From the NCBI RefSeq assembly GCF_029318685.1, contig NZ_CP119677.1, positions 1,240,001-1,304,000 of the forward strand: DNA of 64,000 nt, given 5' to 3'. Under the pieces are notes generated by a model. The model worked only from the letters and a program-made list of their open reading frames with translations, made no database searches and was not told the origin of the DNA. Positions 1 through 8,828 of the stretch are shown here, piece after piece; within the stretch, counting starts at the first letter, position 1, and every line of letters starts with the position of its first letter. The DNA is from Ruminiclostridium papyrosolvens DSM 2782 (GTDB lineage Bacteria > Bacillota > Clostridia > Acetivibrionales > DSM-1351). The position numbers and the translations under genes were made by a program.

Positions 1-2
1 TT

Positions 3-614
3 GAAGTTCTGCAGATGGCAGATGTAATAGCTATACCAGATACAAAAGGCGAAAAAACTGCTATGAAAGTAGTGGGGGAATACATAAAGGACAAAGCGGT
101 AGTATATTGTCCCATGCCCATGACAAGAGATACTGATTTACTTGAAAAGAGTCATGGCATAAGCTGTAGTTTGATAGAGGAGCAATTGTTAAAAGGTAGT
201 AATGTAGCCTTCATTACATTGGGTGATCCCACAATTTATTCTACCTATATGAACATTCAGCGGATTATTGAGGATAAGGGCTATATTACACGGACAATAC
301 CCGGGGTTACTTCCTTTTGTGCTTCTGCGGGGGCACTGAATATTTCTTTGTGTGACAGAGGGGAAACTCTGCACATTATACCTGCATCCTACGGAGATAC
401 AGAAGAACTTCTGGATTTAAAGGGCACAAAAGTGCTGATGAAAAGCGGAAAAAGTCTTACTGATATAAAGGCTGCTTTGAAGAGGAAGGGTCTGTATCGT
501 TATTCACTGATGGTAGAATGCTGCGGTATGGAAAATCAGAGAGTTTACAAAAGTCTTGATGAGGTATCTGATGATTCAAGTTACTTTTCAATTATAATAG
601 TAAAGGATAAATAA
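3..614 (+). CDS. cbiL: Cobalt-factor II / precorrin-2 C20-methyltransferase, 5' partial
   Basis: This SAM-dependent methyltransferase adds the C20 methyl group to the cobalt-loaded isobacteriochlorin in anaerobic B12 synthesis. The reading frame is open from base 3, and the residues before the first ATG (EVLQ, then MADVIAIP) fit the family's N-terminal region. The gene therefore begins upstream of the window, and the ATG at 15 is internal. Visible tetrapyrrole methylase motifs are GDPTIYSTY near residue 71 of the visible part and PGVTSFCASAG near residue 95. Only the SAM-binding GxGPGDPxLLT start is missing. It is followed two bases later by cbiF in the same operon. The early-cobalt reading (CbiL rather than CobI) rests on cbiX and cbiG being in the same operon. 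Confidence 0.93.
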   Translation, partial: EVLQMADVIAIPDTKGEKTAMKVVGEYIKDKAVVYCPMPMTRDTDLLEKSHGISCSLIEEQLLKGSNVAFITLGDPTIYSTYMNIQRIIEDKGYITRTIPGVTSFCASAGALNISLCDRGETLHIIPASYGDTEELLDLKGTKVLMKSGKSLTDIKAALKRKGLYRYSLMVECCGMENQRVYKSLDEVSDDSSYFSIIIVKDK

Positions 615-616
615 GT

Positions 617-1372
617 ATGGTGACATTTATAGGAGCAGGGCCCGGAGCCGTTGACCTGATTACGGTTAGGGGCAAAACACTGCTGGAGACAGCTGACATC
701 GTTATTTATGCAGGCTCACTTGTGAATCCGGGCTTGCTTGATTACACTAAAAAAACATGTGAAATATTTAATAGTGCGGAAATGACATTGGAACAAGTGA
801 TAGCTGTTATGGAACGTGGAGAAAGAGAGCAAAAAAGCACTGTAAGGCTTCATACAGGAGACCCAAGTATATACGGTGCCATTCGTGAGCAGATGGATAT
901 GCTGATTGAACGAGGCATTGAATATACTGTAGTTCCGGGAGTCAGCTCTTTTTGCGGTGCGGCAGCTGCGTTAAAAGCAGAATACACATTGCCTGATGTA
1001 AGCCAGACTTTGATACTTACCAGAATGGAGGGACGCACTCCTGTCCCTGAAAGAGAAGAAATATCAAAACTGGCCTCACATAAGTCTTCCATGGCATTGT
1101 TCCTGAGTTCCTCATTGTTGGAGGAATTAAGCCGAAGGCTTGTAGCCGGAGGGTATGAAGCAAATACACCTGCAGCCATTGTATATAAGGCTACCTGGCC
1201 GGATGAAAAAATTGTACGGACATGCGTAGGAGAGCTTTATACAGCTGCAAAAGAAAATAATATCAACAAGACCGCATTAATACTTGTAGGAGATTTCCTT
1301 GGTTCGGAGTACTCAAGGTCAAAGCTGTATGATCCAACTTTTTCTCATGAATTCAGAGAGGCAGTCAAATAG
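617..1372 (+). CDS. cbiF: Cobalt-precorrin-4 C11-methyltransferase
   Basis: CbiF methylates C11 of cobalt-precorrin-4. The 251-residue protein has the standard family length. It opens with the SAM-binding loop GAGPGAVDLITVRG at residues 6-19 and carries HTGDPSIYGAIREQ near residue 79 and PGVSSFCGAAAA near residue 107, the normal layout of precorrin methylases. The sequence ADIVIYAGSLVNP near residue 30 is typical of the CbiF/CobM branch. The gene starts two bases after cbiL stops and ends two bases before cbiG, so the three are translated as a tight set. Confidence 0.95.
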   Translation: MVTFIGAGPGAVDLITVRGKTLLETADIVIYAGSLVNPGLLDYTKKTCEIFNSAEMTLEQVIAVMERGEREQKSTVRLHTGDPSIYGAIREQMDMLIERGIEYTVVPGVSSFCGAAAALKAEYTLPDVSQTLILTRMEGRTPVPEREEISKLASHKSSMALFLSSSLLEELSRRLVAGGYEANTPAAIVYKATWPDEKIVRTCVGELYTAAKENNINKTALILVGDFLGSEYSRSKLYDPTFSHEFREAVK

Positions 1373-1374
1373 TT

Positions 1375-2397
1375 ATGAAGATAACTTTAGCAGCATTTAC
1401 AAAACAAGGGGGCAAGCTGTGCCTGAATTTGCAGCAAAAGCTTAATACTCAGGGGTATGATGCTCGAGGTTACAGCAAGTATCAGCTGGAGGGAGCCCAA
1501 GTCTTGAAAGACAGTTTGGCGGAGTTTACCCGAAAGGCATTTGAGGTTAGTGACGCTATAGTTTTTATAGGGGCTGCGGGGATTGCCGTCAGGGCAATTG
1601 CACCCTTTGTAACCTCCAAGGACTGTGACCCTGCGGTACTGGTTATTGATGAAAGAGGCAAGTATGTGATTCCGATTTTATCAGGCCACATAGGCGGGGC
1701 AAACGAGTTAGCAAGTATTATAGCAAAAGTATTAAATGCACAAGCGGTGATTACGACGGCAACAGATATAAATGGGCGGTTTGCAGTTGATTCATGGGCA
1801 GTAAATGCAGGCTGTCAAATAATGAATATCAATATGATTAAAAAAGTGTCAGCTGCAATATTAAACGGAGAAAAGGTGGGGCTTCATTCGGATTTTCCCG
1901 TTGAAGGGAGTTTGCCTGATAATGTAATTATGTCAGACAGTACAAAGGTGGGAATTTGTATATCGGACAACTCAAAGCAGATTTTTTCAGAAACACTTCA
2001 GCTTATGCCCAAGCAATATGTTTTAGGTATTGGCTGCAGAAGAAATACAAAGTATTCTGAACTTTTGAATTTTGTGAATTTTATTCTTGATATAAACGGG
2101 ATTTCACCCCATGCGATAGAAGCTATAGCTTCTATTGACTTAAAAAGTAATGAAAATGCAATATGTTCTTTAAGTGCTGATTGGAAAATTCCTTTTCATA
2201 CATATTCGGCAAATGAGCTTGCAGAGCTTCCCGGGGATTTTTCAAAATCGGATTTTGTAAAAGAGATTACCGGAGTTGACAATGTTTGTGAACGGGCAGC
2301 AGTTAAGGCCAACAATGGAAGGCTTGTAGTTCCAAAATGCAGTTGGGACGGAATAACAGCGGCATTATCAAAAAAAGATTGGAGATGCAGATTTTGA
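1375..2397 (+). CDS. cbiG: Cobalt-precorrin-5A hydrolase CbiG
   Basis: CbiG opens the delta-lactone of cobalt-precorrin-5A and releases the two-carbon fragment as acetaldehyde, a step specific to the anaerobic route. The 340-residue protein has the N-terminal CbiG block (GAAGIAVRAIAPFV near residue 63, then LSGHIGGANELA near residue 102) and the C-terminal CbiG domain beginning at LGIGCRRNT near residue 218. Its stop codon TGA overlaps the proposed TTG start of hemA as TTGA, suggesting translational coupling. The partner enzyme CbiD is not seen in the window and probably lies upstream. Confidence 0.94.
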   Translation: MKITLAAFTKQGGKLCLNLQQKLNTQGYDARGYSKYQLEGAQVLKDSLAEFTRKAFEVSDAIVFIGAAGIAVRAIAPFVTSKDCDPAVLVIDERGKYVIPILSGHIGGANELASIIAKVLNAQAVITTATDINGRFAVDSWAVNAGCQIMNINMIKKVSAAILNGEKVGLHSDFPVEGSLPDNVIMSDSTKVGICISDNSKQIFSETLQLMPKQYVLGIGCRRNTKYSELLNFVNFILDINGISPHAIEAIASIDLKSNENAICSLSADWKIPFHTYSANELAELPGDFSKSDFVKEITGVDNVCERAAVKANNGRLVVPKCSWDGITAALSKKDWRCRF

Positions 2398-3404
2398 CTA
2401 TTATATCAGCAAGTTTGGACTATAAATCGGCTGCCATTGATGTCCGTGAAAGATTCAGCTATACATCCACAAGAATCAGAGAAATACTTAGAAGTATAAA
2501 AGCCGTTGGGGGTGTTTCAGGAGCAGTACTTCTGTGTACCTGCAACAGAACCGAACTGTATATTTCAGGAGAAAACATTGATAATTTGAATCCTGCAATG
2601 CTTTTGTGTCAATTGTCGGGAGTGGAAGACCATAAATTATTAATGCCTTTATTCAGTATAAGATATGATTCAGAGTCCATATTTCACCTGATGGAAGTAG
2701 CTTGCGGACTTCAGTCAATGGTGCTTTTTGAGGACCAGATAATTACACAGGTAAAACACGCAGCTACTATTGCCCGGGAGGAGAAAACCATTGATTCAAC
2801 CCTGGAGACCATGTTCAGGCTCAGTATTACAGCGGCAAAGAAAGCTAAAACGGAAATCAAAATAAAGGCAGTTCCTACTTCGGCAGCAGAAAGCGCAATA
2901 TCAGAATTATCAAAAAAATATTGTTTTGCTGACAAAAGAGTTCTTGTAATAGGTAACGGCGAAATAGGACGATTGTGCTGCAAAAAGCTACTTGAACTTG
3001 GAGCAGATATAACAATCACACTCAGAAAGTATAAACACGGAGAAATAATTGTTCCAGTAGGCTGCAATACAATTTCATATGATGAAAGAGAAGAGTTTCT
3101 TGCTTGCTCAGATGTGGTTATAAGCGCAACGACAAGTCCTCACTTCACCATAACCCGTGATATGGTTGAAAAACATGAAAGAAAGCCTGAGCTATTTGTT
3201 GATTTGGCATTGCCCAGAGATATTGAGCCGGGTATTTCAAAAATTCCGGGAGTGGAAAGCTATAATCTTGACAGGTTCTACACCGATTTTTCGGTGCTTA
3301 ATCATAAGGAAGTAATTAAAATCAAAGAGATAATATTTGGTTTTATTTTACAGTTTGAAAAATGGGAAAATTATCGTAAAGAGGCAGGGTTAATAAATTT
3401 TTAA
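2394..3404 (+). CDS. hemA: Glutamyl-tRNA reductase (short form)
   Basis: HemA reduces glutamyl-tRNA(Glu) to glutamate-1-semialdehyde with NADPH, the first committed step of the C5 tetrapyrrole pathway. I place the start at TTG 2394. It lies nine bases after GGAG at 2381-2384 and overlaps the cbiG stop, and it puts the catalytic Cys of CTCNRTELY at residue 50, the same number as in E. coli HemA. The ATG at 2385 touches the Shine-Dalgarno sequence and is less likely. The NADP-binding fold starts at VLVIGNGEIGRL near residue 181. At 336 residues the protein is about 80-100 shorter than typical HemA and lacks most of the C-terminal dimerisation domain. It sits among cbi genes, so its product probably feeds mainly B12. 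Confidence 0.94.
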   Translation: MTIISASLDYKSAAIDVRERFSYTSTRIREILRSIKAVGGVSGAVLLCTCNRTELYISGENIDNLNPAMLLCQLSGVEDHKLLMPLFSIRYDSESIFHLMEVACGLQSMVLFEDQIITQVKHAATIAREEKTIDSTLETMFRLSITAAKKAKTEIKIKAVPTSAAESAISELSKKYCFADKRVLVIGNGEIGRLCCKKLLELGADITITLRKYKHGEIIVPVGCNTISYDEREEFLACSDVVISATTSPHFTITRDMVEKHERKPELFVDLALPRDIEPGISKIPGVESYNLDRFYTDFSVLNHKEVIKIKEIIFGFILQFEKWENYRKEAGLINF

Positions 3405-3423
3405 AGAGTAATGGGAGGTTAAC

Positions 3424-4158
3424 TTGAAACTATATGTTGTGGGCATAGGGCCGGGAGAGGATTGCCAGCTTACGGGAAAGGCAATCATGGCTATTGAGGA
3501 AAGTCAGCTGGTGGTTGGATATGACGTTTATATTGATTTAATAAAACATCTGCTGCCTGACAAGGAAACATTAACAACCCCCATGAAAAGAGAGGTTGAC
3601 AGGTGTAAATTGGCCGTAGAAGCCGCTATAGCAGGGAAAAAAGTGGCGTTGATATCCTCTGGAGATGCAGGAATTTATGGTATGGCAGGTCTGATATATG
3701 AAGTTCTGGCGGAATATGAAGCAACTGACATACAGGTTGAAGTTATACCGGGAATCACCGCGGCTTCGTCTGCGGCCGCAGTACTTGGAGCACCTTTGAC
3801 CCATGATTTTGCCGTTATATCCCTAAGTGATCTTCTCACACCTTGGGAGGTTATTGAAAAAAGGCTTAAACTTGCGGCTGAAGCGGGTTTTGCAATCTGC
3901 ATATATAACCCCTCCAGCAAAAAACGAAGTGATTATCTTAAAAAAGCTTGCGAGATAATATTGTCGGTGGCAGACAGGGATACCCCCTGCGGATACGTAC
4001 GGAATATAGGACGCGAGGGGCAGACCTCAAAAATATTGACTTTGGGAGAACTGGTAAAAGAGCAGGTGGACATGTTTACAACAGTTATTATCGGCAACAA
4101 AAATACCCGGGTAATAAATGACAGACTTGTAACTTCAAGAGGGTACAAAGGTATATGA
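3424..4158 (+). CDS. cbiH: Cobalt-precorrin-3 C17-methyltransferase
   Basis: CbiH adds the C17 methyl group and contracts the ring, giving the delta-lactone that CbiG later opens. The 244-residue protein starts with TTG, placed after GGGAGG at 3412-3417. It shows the SAM loop GIGPGEDCQLTGKA at residues 7-20, SGDAGIYGMAG near residue 79, and PGITAASSAAAVLGAPLTHDF followed by SLSDLLTPW, a CbiH/CobJ signature. It has no CbiH60-type C-terminal iron-sulfur extension. It follows hemA by 19 bases in the same operon. Confidence 0.94.
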   Translation: MKLYVVGIGPGEDCQLTGKAIMAIEESQLVVGYDVYIDLIKHLLPDKETLTTPMKREVDRCKLAVEAAIAGKKVALISSGDAGIYGMAGLIYEVLAEYEATDIQVEVIPGITAASSAAAVLGAPLTHDFAVISLSDLLTPWEVIEKRLKLAAEAGFAICIYNPSSKKRSDYLKKACEIILSVADRDTPCGYVRNIGREGQTSKILTLGELVKEQVDMFTTVIIGNKNTRVINDRLVTSRGYKGI

Positions 4159-4182
4159 AATCATTGAAAGGCGGAATACAGT

Positions 4183-5406
4183 TTGCATATGAAGGTACTT
4201 GTTTTTTCAGGAACAACTGAAGGCAGAGAAATATCACAATTCCTTGCAGATAAAGGAGCAGCCGTTACTGCCTGTGTTGCAACCGAATACGGAAATATGG
4301 TAATGCCTTCTGGCAGCGGGATAGAGGTAAGAACGGGGAGGCTGTCGGAAGAACAGATACTTCAAATGGTTCCGGATTATACATTTGTTATTGATGCAAC
4401 CCATCCATATGCAGAACTGGTAACTAAAAATATTAAGTCTGCCTGCAACAGTGCAGATGTAGAATATATAAGGCTGCTGAGGCCGTCAATATCAGCCGGA
4501 AAAGTAATAGAAGTAAATGATACACAAGAAGCAGTAAAGTATTTGAATACGGTGGAGGGCAATATTCTTCTTACTACAGGCAGCAAGGAACTGGAGGCCT
4601 TTACAGGTGTGTCAGATTATGCTACCAGAATATTTGCAAGGGTACTGCCTAGTGCTGAGGTGGTAGATAAGTGCAATAAACTGGGTTTCAAAGGTAAAAA
4701 CCTTATCTGTATGCAGGGGCCGTTTTCATATGAGATGAATACTGCCACTTTAAAGCAGATAAATGCAAAATATCTGGTAACTAAGGACACAGGCTCCGCA
4801 GGAGGTTTTCAGGAAAAAATTTCTGCGGCAGAAGCCCTCGGAGTTATCGTAATTCTTATATCCCGTAAGGCTGAAAGTGGCGGACTTACAATATCTCATT
4901 TAAAGACAGTAATTACGGAAAGACTTGGTTTACGTAATGAGACTCAACATGGAAGATTCCCTCTGTTTATTGAATTAACGGGAAAAAAGATTCTTGTTGT
5001 GGGAGGTGGAGAGATAGCAGCTCGCAGGGTAAAAACTCTGCTGAAATTCGGAGGGGATATTTTTCTGGTATCTCCCTATCTCACCCCGGAGCTTCAAGAA
5101 ATGTTCAGCCAGAAGCTGTTTAATTACAGAAAAGGATATTATGAATCACGGGATATTCAAAATAAGTTTCTTGCGGTTACCGCTACAGATGACAGAGAAA
5201 CTAACCATAAGGTATATCTGGATGCCAAGGAAAAGGGCATACAAATGAGTATAGCGGATTGCAGAGAGGAGTGCAGCTTCTACTTTCCTGCAATATTCGA
5301 ATTTGATGATATAGTGGGGGGGCTGGTTTCCAAGAACGGAGATAATCACAGTCTTGTAAAATCTGTTGCGCAAAAGATTAGGAAAATCGGACAGGCTACA
5401 CATTGA
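4183..5406 (+). CDS. Fused cobalt-precorrin-6A reductase (CbiJ) and precorrin-2 dehydrogenase
   Basis: This 407-residue protein joins two enzymes. Residues 3 to about 245 match cobalt-precorrin-6A reductase CbiJ/CobK (VLVFSGTTEGREISQFLADKG, then VIDATHPYA and LLTTGSKELEAF). Residues from about 257 match the N-terminal dehydrogenase module of siroheme synthase (PLFIELTGKKILVVGGGEIAARRVK), which oxidises precorrin-2 to sirohydrochlorin with NAD+. The first domain acts late in corrin synthesis and the second acts at the siroheme/B12 branch point, just before the cobalt chelatase CbiX encoded downstream. The TTG start at 4183 lies nine bases after AAAGGCGG; the ATG at 4189 is the alternative. The C-terminal ferrochelatase/methylase part of CysG is absent. 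Confidence 0.9.
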   Translation: MHMKVLVFSGTTEGREISQFLADKGAAVTACVATEYGNMVMPSGSGIEVRTGRLSEEQILQMVPDYTFVIDATHPYAELVTKNIKSACNSADVEYIRLLRPSISAGKVIEVNDTQEAVKYLNTVEGNILLTTGSKELEAFTGVSDYATRIFARVLPSAEVVDKCNKLGFKGKNLICMQGPFSYEMNTATLKQINAKYLVTKDTGSAGGFQEKISAAEALGVIVILISRKAESGGLTISHLKTVITERLGLRNETQHGRFPLFIELTGKKILVVGGGEIAARRVKTLLKFGGDIFLVSPYLTPELQEMFSQKLFNYRKGYYESRDIQNKFLAVTATDDRETNHKVYLDAKEKGIQMSIADCREECSFYFPAIFEFDDIVGGLVSKNGDNHSLVKSVAQKIRKIGQATH

Positions 5407-5432
5407 GGATTTCATCATAAGAAGGAAAGGCT

Positions 5433-6326
5433 ATGGTATTTGACATGAAAAAAATCAGAATAGGCAGCAGGGACAGTAAGCTTGCAATTATACAATCCGA
5501 GATGGTAATGGCTGCAATCAGAGAATTTGACCCTGATATAGAGCTGGAATTGATTACAATGAAAACTACGGGAGATAAGATTCTGGACAAAACCCTTGAT
5601 AAAATTGGTGGAAAAGGCCTTTTCGTCAAGGAGCTGGATTATGCACTATACAATAATGAGGTTGATATAACCGTACACAGCTATAAGGATATGCCTCTGG
5701 AAGATAATCCTGAGCTGCCTGTTGTAGCCGTGTCAAAGCGTGAGGACCCCAGAGATGCCTTTGTTTTGCCTCAAGGTGAAAATACAGAAAACAATGAACC
5801 TATAGGAAGTTCAAGTCAGAGAAGGCAGCTGCAGTTAAAAGCTTTATTTCCTAATCATAAAACAGCCCCAATTCGTGGAAATGTACAAACCCGCCTTAAA
5901 AAACTTGACAGCGGTGAGTTTTCAGCTATAGTACTTGCTGCTGCGGGCATTAAGAGACTTGGCCTTGAAAGTCGTATCAGCAGATATTTCTCAGTTGATG
6001 AAATTCTTCCGGCGGCAAGTCAGGGTATTATAGCTGTACAGGGCAGAGCCGGAGAGAACTTTGATTTTCTGAAGCTTTTCCATAGTGAGGAATCCCTATG
6101 TATTTCACATGCAGAAAGAACCTTCGTACGAGAAATGAATGGCGGTTGCAGTACACCAATCGCGGCTTATGCAACCATTGTAGAAAGTGAAATTATTCTC
6201 AAGGGCTTGTACCATAATGAAGCTACGGGGGAATCAAAGAAGGAATGTGTTTCAGGAAGCAGGCAAAATCCTGTGGAATTAGGCTATGAACTGGTAAAAA
6301 AGATGGAAAGCTGCAGAAGGATTTAA
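5433..6326 (+). CDS. hemC: Porphobilinogen deaminase (hydroxymethylbilane synthase)
   Basis: HemC polymerises four porphobilinogen units into hydroxymethylbilane using a covalently bound dipyrromethane cofactor. The 297-residue protein has the family start KIRIGSRDSKLAIIQSEMV. It also has the catalytic region VHSYKDMPLE near residue 83 and the cofactor-attachment cysteine in MNGGCSTPIAAYA near residue 235. The ATG at 5433 follows AAGGAAAGG; the ATG at 5445 (MKKIRIG) is a possible alternative. It lies between the CbiJ fusion and the cobA-hemD fusion in the operon. Confidence 0.95.
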   Translation: MVFDMKKIRIGSRDSKLAIIQSEMVMAAIREFDPDIELELITMKTTGDKILDKTLDKIGGKGLFVKELDYALYNNEVDITVHSYKDMPLEDNPELPVVAVSKREDPRDAFVLPQGENTENNEPIGSSSQRRQLQLKALFPNHKTAPIRGNVQTRLKKLDSGEFSAIVLAAAGIKRLGLESRISRYFSVDEILPAASQGIIAVQGRAGENFDFLKLFHSEESLCISHAERTFVREMNGGCSTPIAAYATIVESEIILKGLYHNEATGESKKECVSGSRQNPVELGYELVKKMESCRRI

Positions 6327-6343
6327 GGGGGGAGGCAGAGGTT

Positions 6344-7858
6344 ATGAAACATGGATTTGTGGCATTAGTTGGCGCAGGGCCGGGAGATAAGGGGCTTATT
6401 ACCTTAAGAGGAGCAGAACTTCTCTCTAAGGCTGATGTGGTAGTGTATGACAGACTGGTATCCCATGAAATTATAAAAATGATACCGCCTGAGGCGGAAA
6501 AAATAGATGTAGGAAAAGAGAATAAATTCCACCTTGTTAAACAGGAAGATATTAACCGGATACTCCTAAACAAGTCACTGGAAGGAAAAACTGTTATAAG
6601 GCTTAAAGGAGGAGACCCTTTTGTATTTGGGAGGGGAGGAGAAGAACTTGAGCTTTTACAGGAAAATGATATTCCCTTTGAGGTTGTTCCCGGAGTAACT
6701 TCAGCTGTGGCAGCACTGTGCTACGGAGGGATACCGGCTACCCACAGGGATTTTTGCTCTTCTATGCATATTATTACCGGACATGCCAGAGAGGGAGGAC
6801 AGCTTTCTATTCCATTTAATGAATTAAAGGAATTAAACGGAACACTGGTTTTCCTCATGGGATTATCCCTACTTTCATATCTGATGAATGGGCTTTTAAA
6901 TGCAGGTATGGATAAGGACATGCCCGCTGCAATAATAGAGAACGGTACAAGGCCTAACCAGAGAAAACTGGTAGCCACTGTGGGTACACTGGAGCAAAAG
7001 GCTTTGAAGATGGGAATAAAATCTCCTGCCATTATTGCTGTAGGTAAGGTTTGCACTCTCTCTGACAAATTCAACTGGTTCATGAAAAAGCCTCTCTTCG
7101 GTACAAAAGTACTCGTTACAAGACCTAAGGCGTCTTCAGGTACACTTGTGGAGAAGCTTCGCCAACTGGGTGCGGAGCCTTTAGAGTATCCCTGTATTGA
7201 GGTGGTACCAATACCTCAGAATGAAAAGCTTTGCAGTGTATGTGAAAAGCTAAGTGAATATGGCTGGATTTTATTTACCAGTAAAAACGGTATACAGATA
7301 TTTTTTGATTACTTAAATTCCAAAGGGCTGGATGCAAGAGTTCTTGCAAACATAAAAATCGGTACGGTTGGAAGTCAGACAGCGAGAGCTCTAAAGGAAG
7401 TAGGGCTGATTTCGGATTTTACTCCTGAAATCTTTGACGGCAGCCATCTTGCACAGGGCGTTTCACAGCTTGTAGGAGAAAATGAAAAGGTTCTTATTTG
7501 TGATGCGGCAATAGCAAGTGACGATATTGTTAATATTTTCAATAACAATAATATAAAATTTGACCGGGTTCCCTTGTACCATACAAATTATATAAATGAG
7601 AACAGTGATGAAATCAGAAAAATGATTATTGATGGTGAACTGAAATATATAACTTTTACAAGTGCATCCACTGTAGAGGGTTTTATGGCATCTGTGAAAG
7701 ATATTCCTTTAGGGAGTATGACGGCTGTTTGTATAGGAAATCAGACGGCGGAAGCAGCTAAAAAGTATAACCTGACATATGTAATATCTGAAAAATCTAC
7801 AATTGATTCAATAACAGACAAGCTATTGGAAATAGGAGGCGGTAATATTAATGATTAA
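6344..7858 (+). CDS. cobA-hemD: Fused uroporphyrinogen-III C-methyltransferase and uroporphyrinogen-III synthase
   Basis: Residues 1 to about 245 are a SUMT that makes precorrin-2 from uroporphyrinogen III: GAGPGDKGLITLRGAELL at the SAM site, VIRLKGGDPFVFGRGGEE near residue 83, then PGVTSAVAALCYGGIPATHR. Residues from about 250 (LFGTKVLVTRPKASSGTL) to 504 are HemD, which closes hydroxymethylbilane with inversion of ring D. The fusion channels intermediates at the branch toward siroheme and B12 and is known from clostridia and lactobacilli. A GGGGGGAGG-rich site precedes the ATG, and the last eight bases overlap hemB. Confidence 0.95.
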   Translation: MKHGFVALVGAGPGDKGLITLRGAELLSKADVVVYDRLVSHEIIKMIPPEAEKIDVGKENKFHLVKQEDINRILLNKSLEGKTVIRLKGGDPFVFGRGGEELELLQENDIPFEVVPGVTSAVAALCYGGIPATHRDFCSSMHIITGHAREGGQLSIPFNELKELNGTLVFLMGLSLLSYLMNGLLNAGMDKDMPAAIIENGTRPNQRKLVATVGTLEQKALKMGIKSPAIIAVGKVCTLSDKFNWFMKKPLFGTKVLVTRPKASSGTLVEKLRQLGAEPLEYPCIEVVPIPQNEKLCSVCEKLSEYGWILFTSKNGIQIFFDYLNSKGLDARVLANIKIGTVGSQTARALKEVGLISDFTPEIFDGSHLAQGVSQLVGENEKVLICDAAIASDDIVNIFNNNNIKFDRVPLYHTNYINENSDEIRKMIIDGELKYITFTSASTVEGFMASVKDIPLGSMTAVCIGNQTAEAAKKYNLTYVISEKSTIDSITDKLLEIGGGNIND

Positions 7859-8828
7859 CAGGCCAAGAAGATTGAGAACAGGTGAAGTGCTGCGAAAAGC
7901 AGTAAGAGAAACAAGACTGTCAACTGATTCACTTATTCAGCCTCTTTTCATAATAGAGGGTAATAATATAAAGAAGGAAATCAGTTCCCTGCCCGGACAG
8001 TACCATTATAGCCCCGATATGGTGGGGGAAGGGGTTGAAAATGCCCTGAAAGCAGGTGTAAAATCCGTACTTCTCTTTGGTCTCCCGGAGCATAAGGATG
8101 AAAAAGGTACGGAGGCATACAATGAAAACGGAGTATTACAACAGGGAATACGTGAAATAAAGCAGAGGTATCCACAGATGCAGGTAATAACGGATATTTG
8201 CATGTGTGAATACACATCTCACGGTCACTGCGGAATTTTGGAGGGTGAAAAGGTAGATAATGACAGAACTCTGCCCTATCTGGAAAAGATAGCTTTGTCC
8301 CATGCAAGGGCAGGAGCGGACATAGTAGCTCCGTCGGATATGATGGACGGCAGAATAAATGCCCTGAGGACGGCTCTGGATAAAAATGGATTCACAGACA
8401 TTCCTGTCATGTCATATGCTGTAAAGTATGCCTCGTCATTTTATGGTCCCTTCCGTGAGGCAGCAGGCTCTACGCCTGCATTCGGAGACCGTAAAAGCTA
8501 CCAGATGGATTATCATAACAGACGTGAAGCTGTAAAGGAAGCGCTGCTTGATGTTGAGGAAGGTGCGGATATATTGATGGTTAAGCCTGCACTGGCTTAT
8601 CTGGATGTTATAAAGGAAGTCAGGGAAAAAACTAAGCTTCCTCTGGCAGCCTACAGTGTCAGCGGTGAATATGCCATGATAAAGGCTGCTGCCTCTCAGG
8701 GACTGATAGATGAATACGGTGTAATGTGTGAAAGTGCAGTCAGCATTTTCAGAGCCGGTGCAGATATACTTATAACCTATTTTGCTAAAGAAATTTCCGA
8801 AGCAATAAAGAAGGGGGATATTGGATGA
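7851..8828 (+). CDS. hemB: Porphobilinogen synthase (delta-aminolevulinic acid dehydratase)
   Basis: HemB condenses two 5-aminolevulinate molecules into porphobilinogen. The 325-residue protein has the zinc-site sequence DICMCEYTSHGHCGIL near residue 118, with the three cysteines of zinc-dependent enzymes. It also has APSDMMDGRI near residue 161 and the Schiff-base lysine in MVKPALAYLD near residue 246. It overlaps cobA-hemD by eight bases and hemL by four (ATGA), so translation is coupled. Confidence 0.96.
   Translation: MINRPRRLRTGEVLRKAVRETRLSTDSLIQPLFIIEGNNIKKEISSLPGQYHYSPDMVGEGVENALKAGVKSVLLFGLPEHKDEKGTEAYNENGVLQQGIREIKQRYPQMQVITDICMCEYTSHGHCGILEGEKVDNDRTLPYLEKIALSHARAGADIVAPSDMMDGRINALRTALDKNGFTDIPVMSYAVKYASSFYGPFREAAGSTPAFGDRKSYQMDYHNRREAVKEALLDVEEGADILMVKPALAYLDVIKEVREKTKLPLAAYSVSGEYAMIKAAASQGLIDEYGVMCESAVSIFRAGADILITYFAKEISEAIKKGDIG

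Noticed and set aside
850-1179. Antisense open frames inside the cob/hem genes, such as this one
   Set aside because: They mirror the codon structure of the plus-strand genes, lack ribosome sites and show no recognisable domains.
2385-2396. ATG at 2385 as hemA start
   Set aside because: It touches the GGAG ribosome site. TTG 2394 has correct spacing, overlaps the cbiG stop and fits Cys50 numbering.
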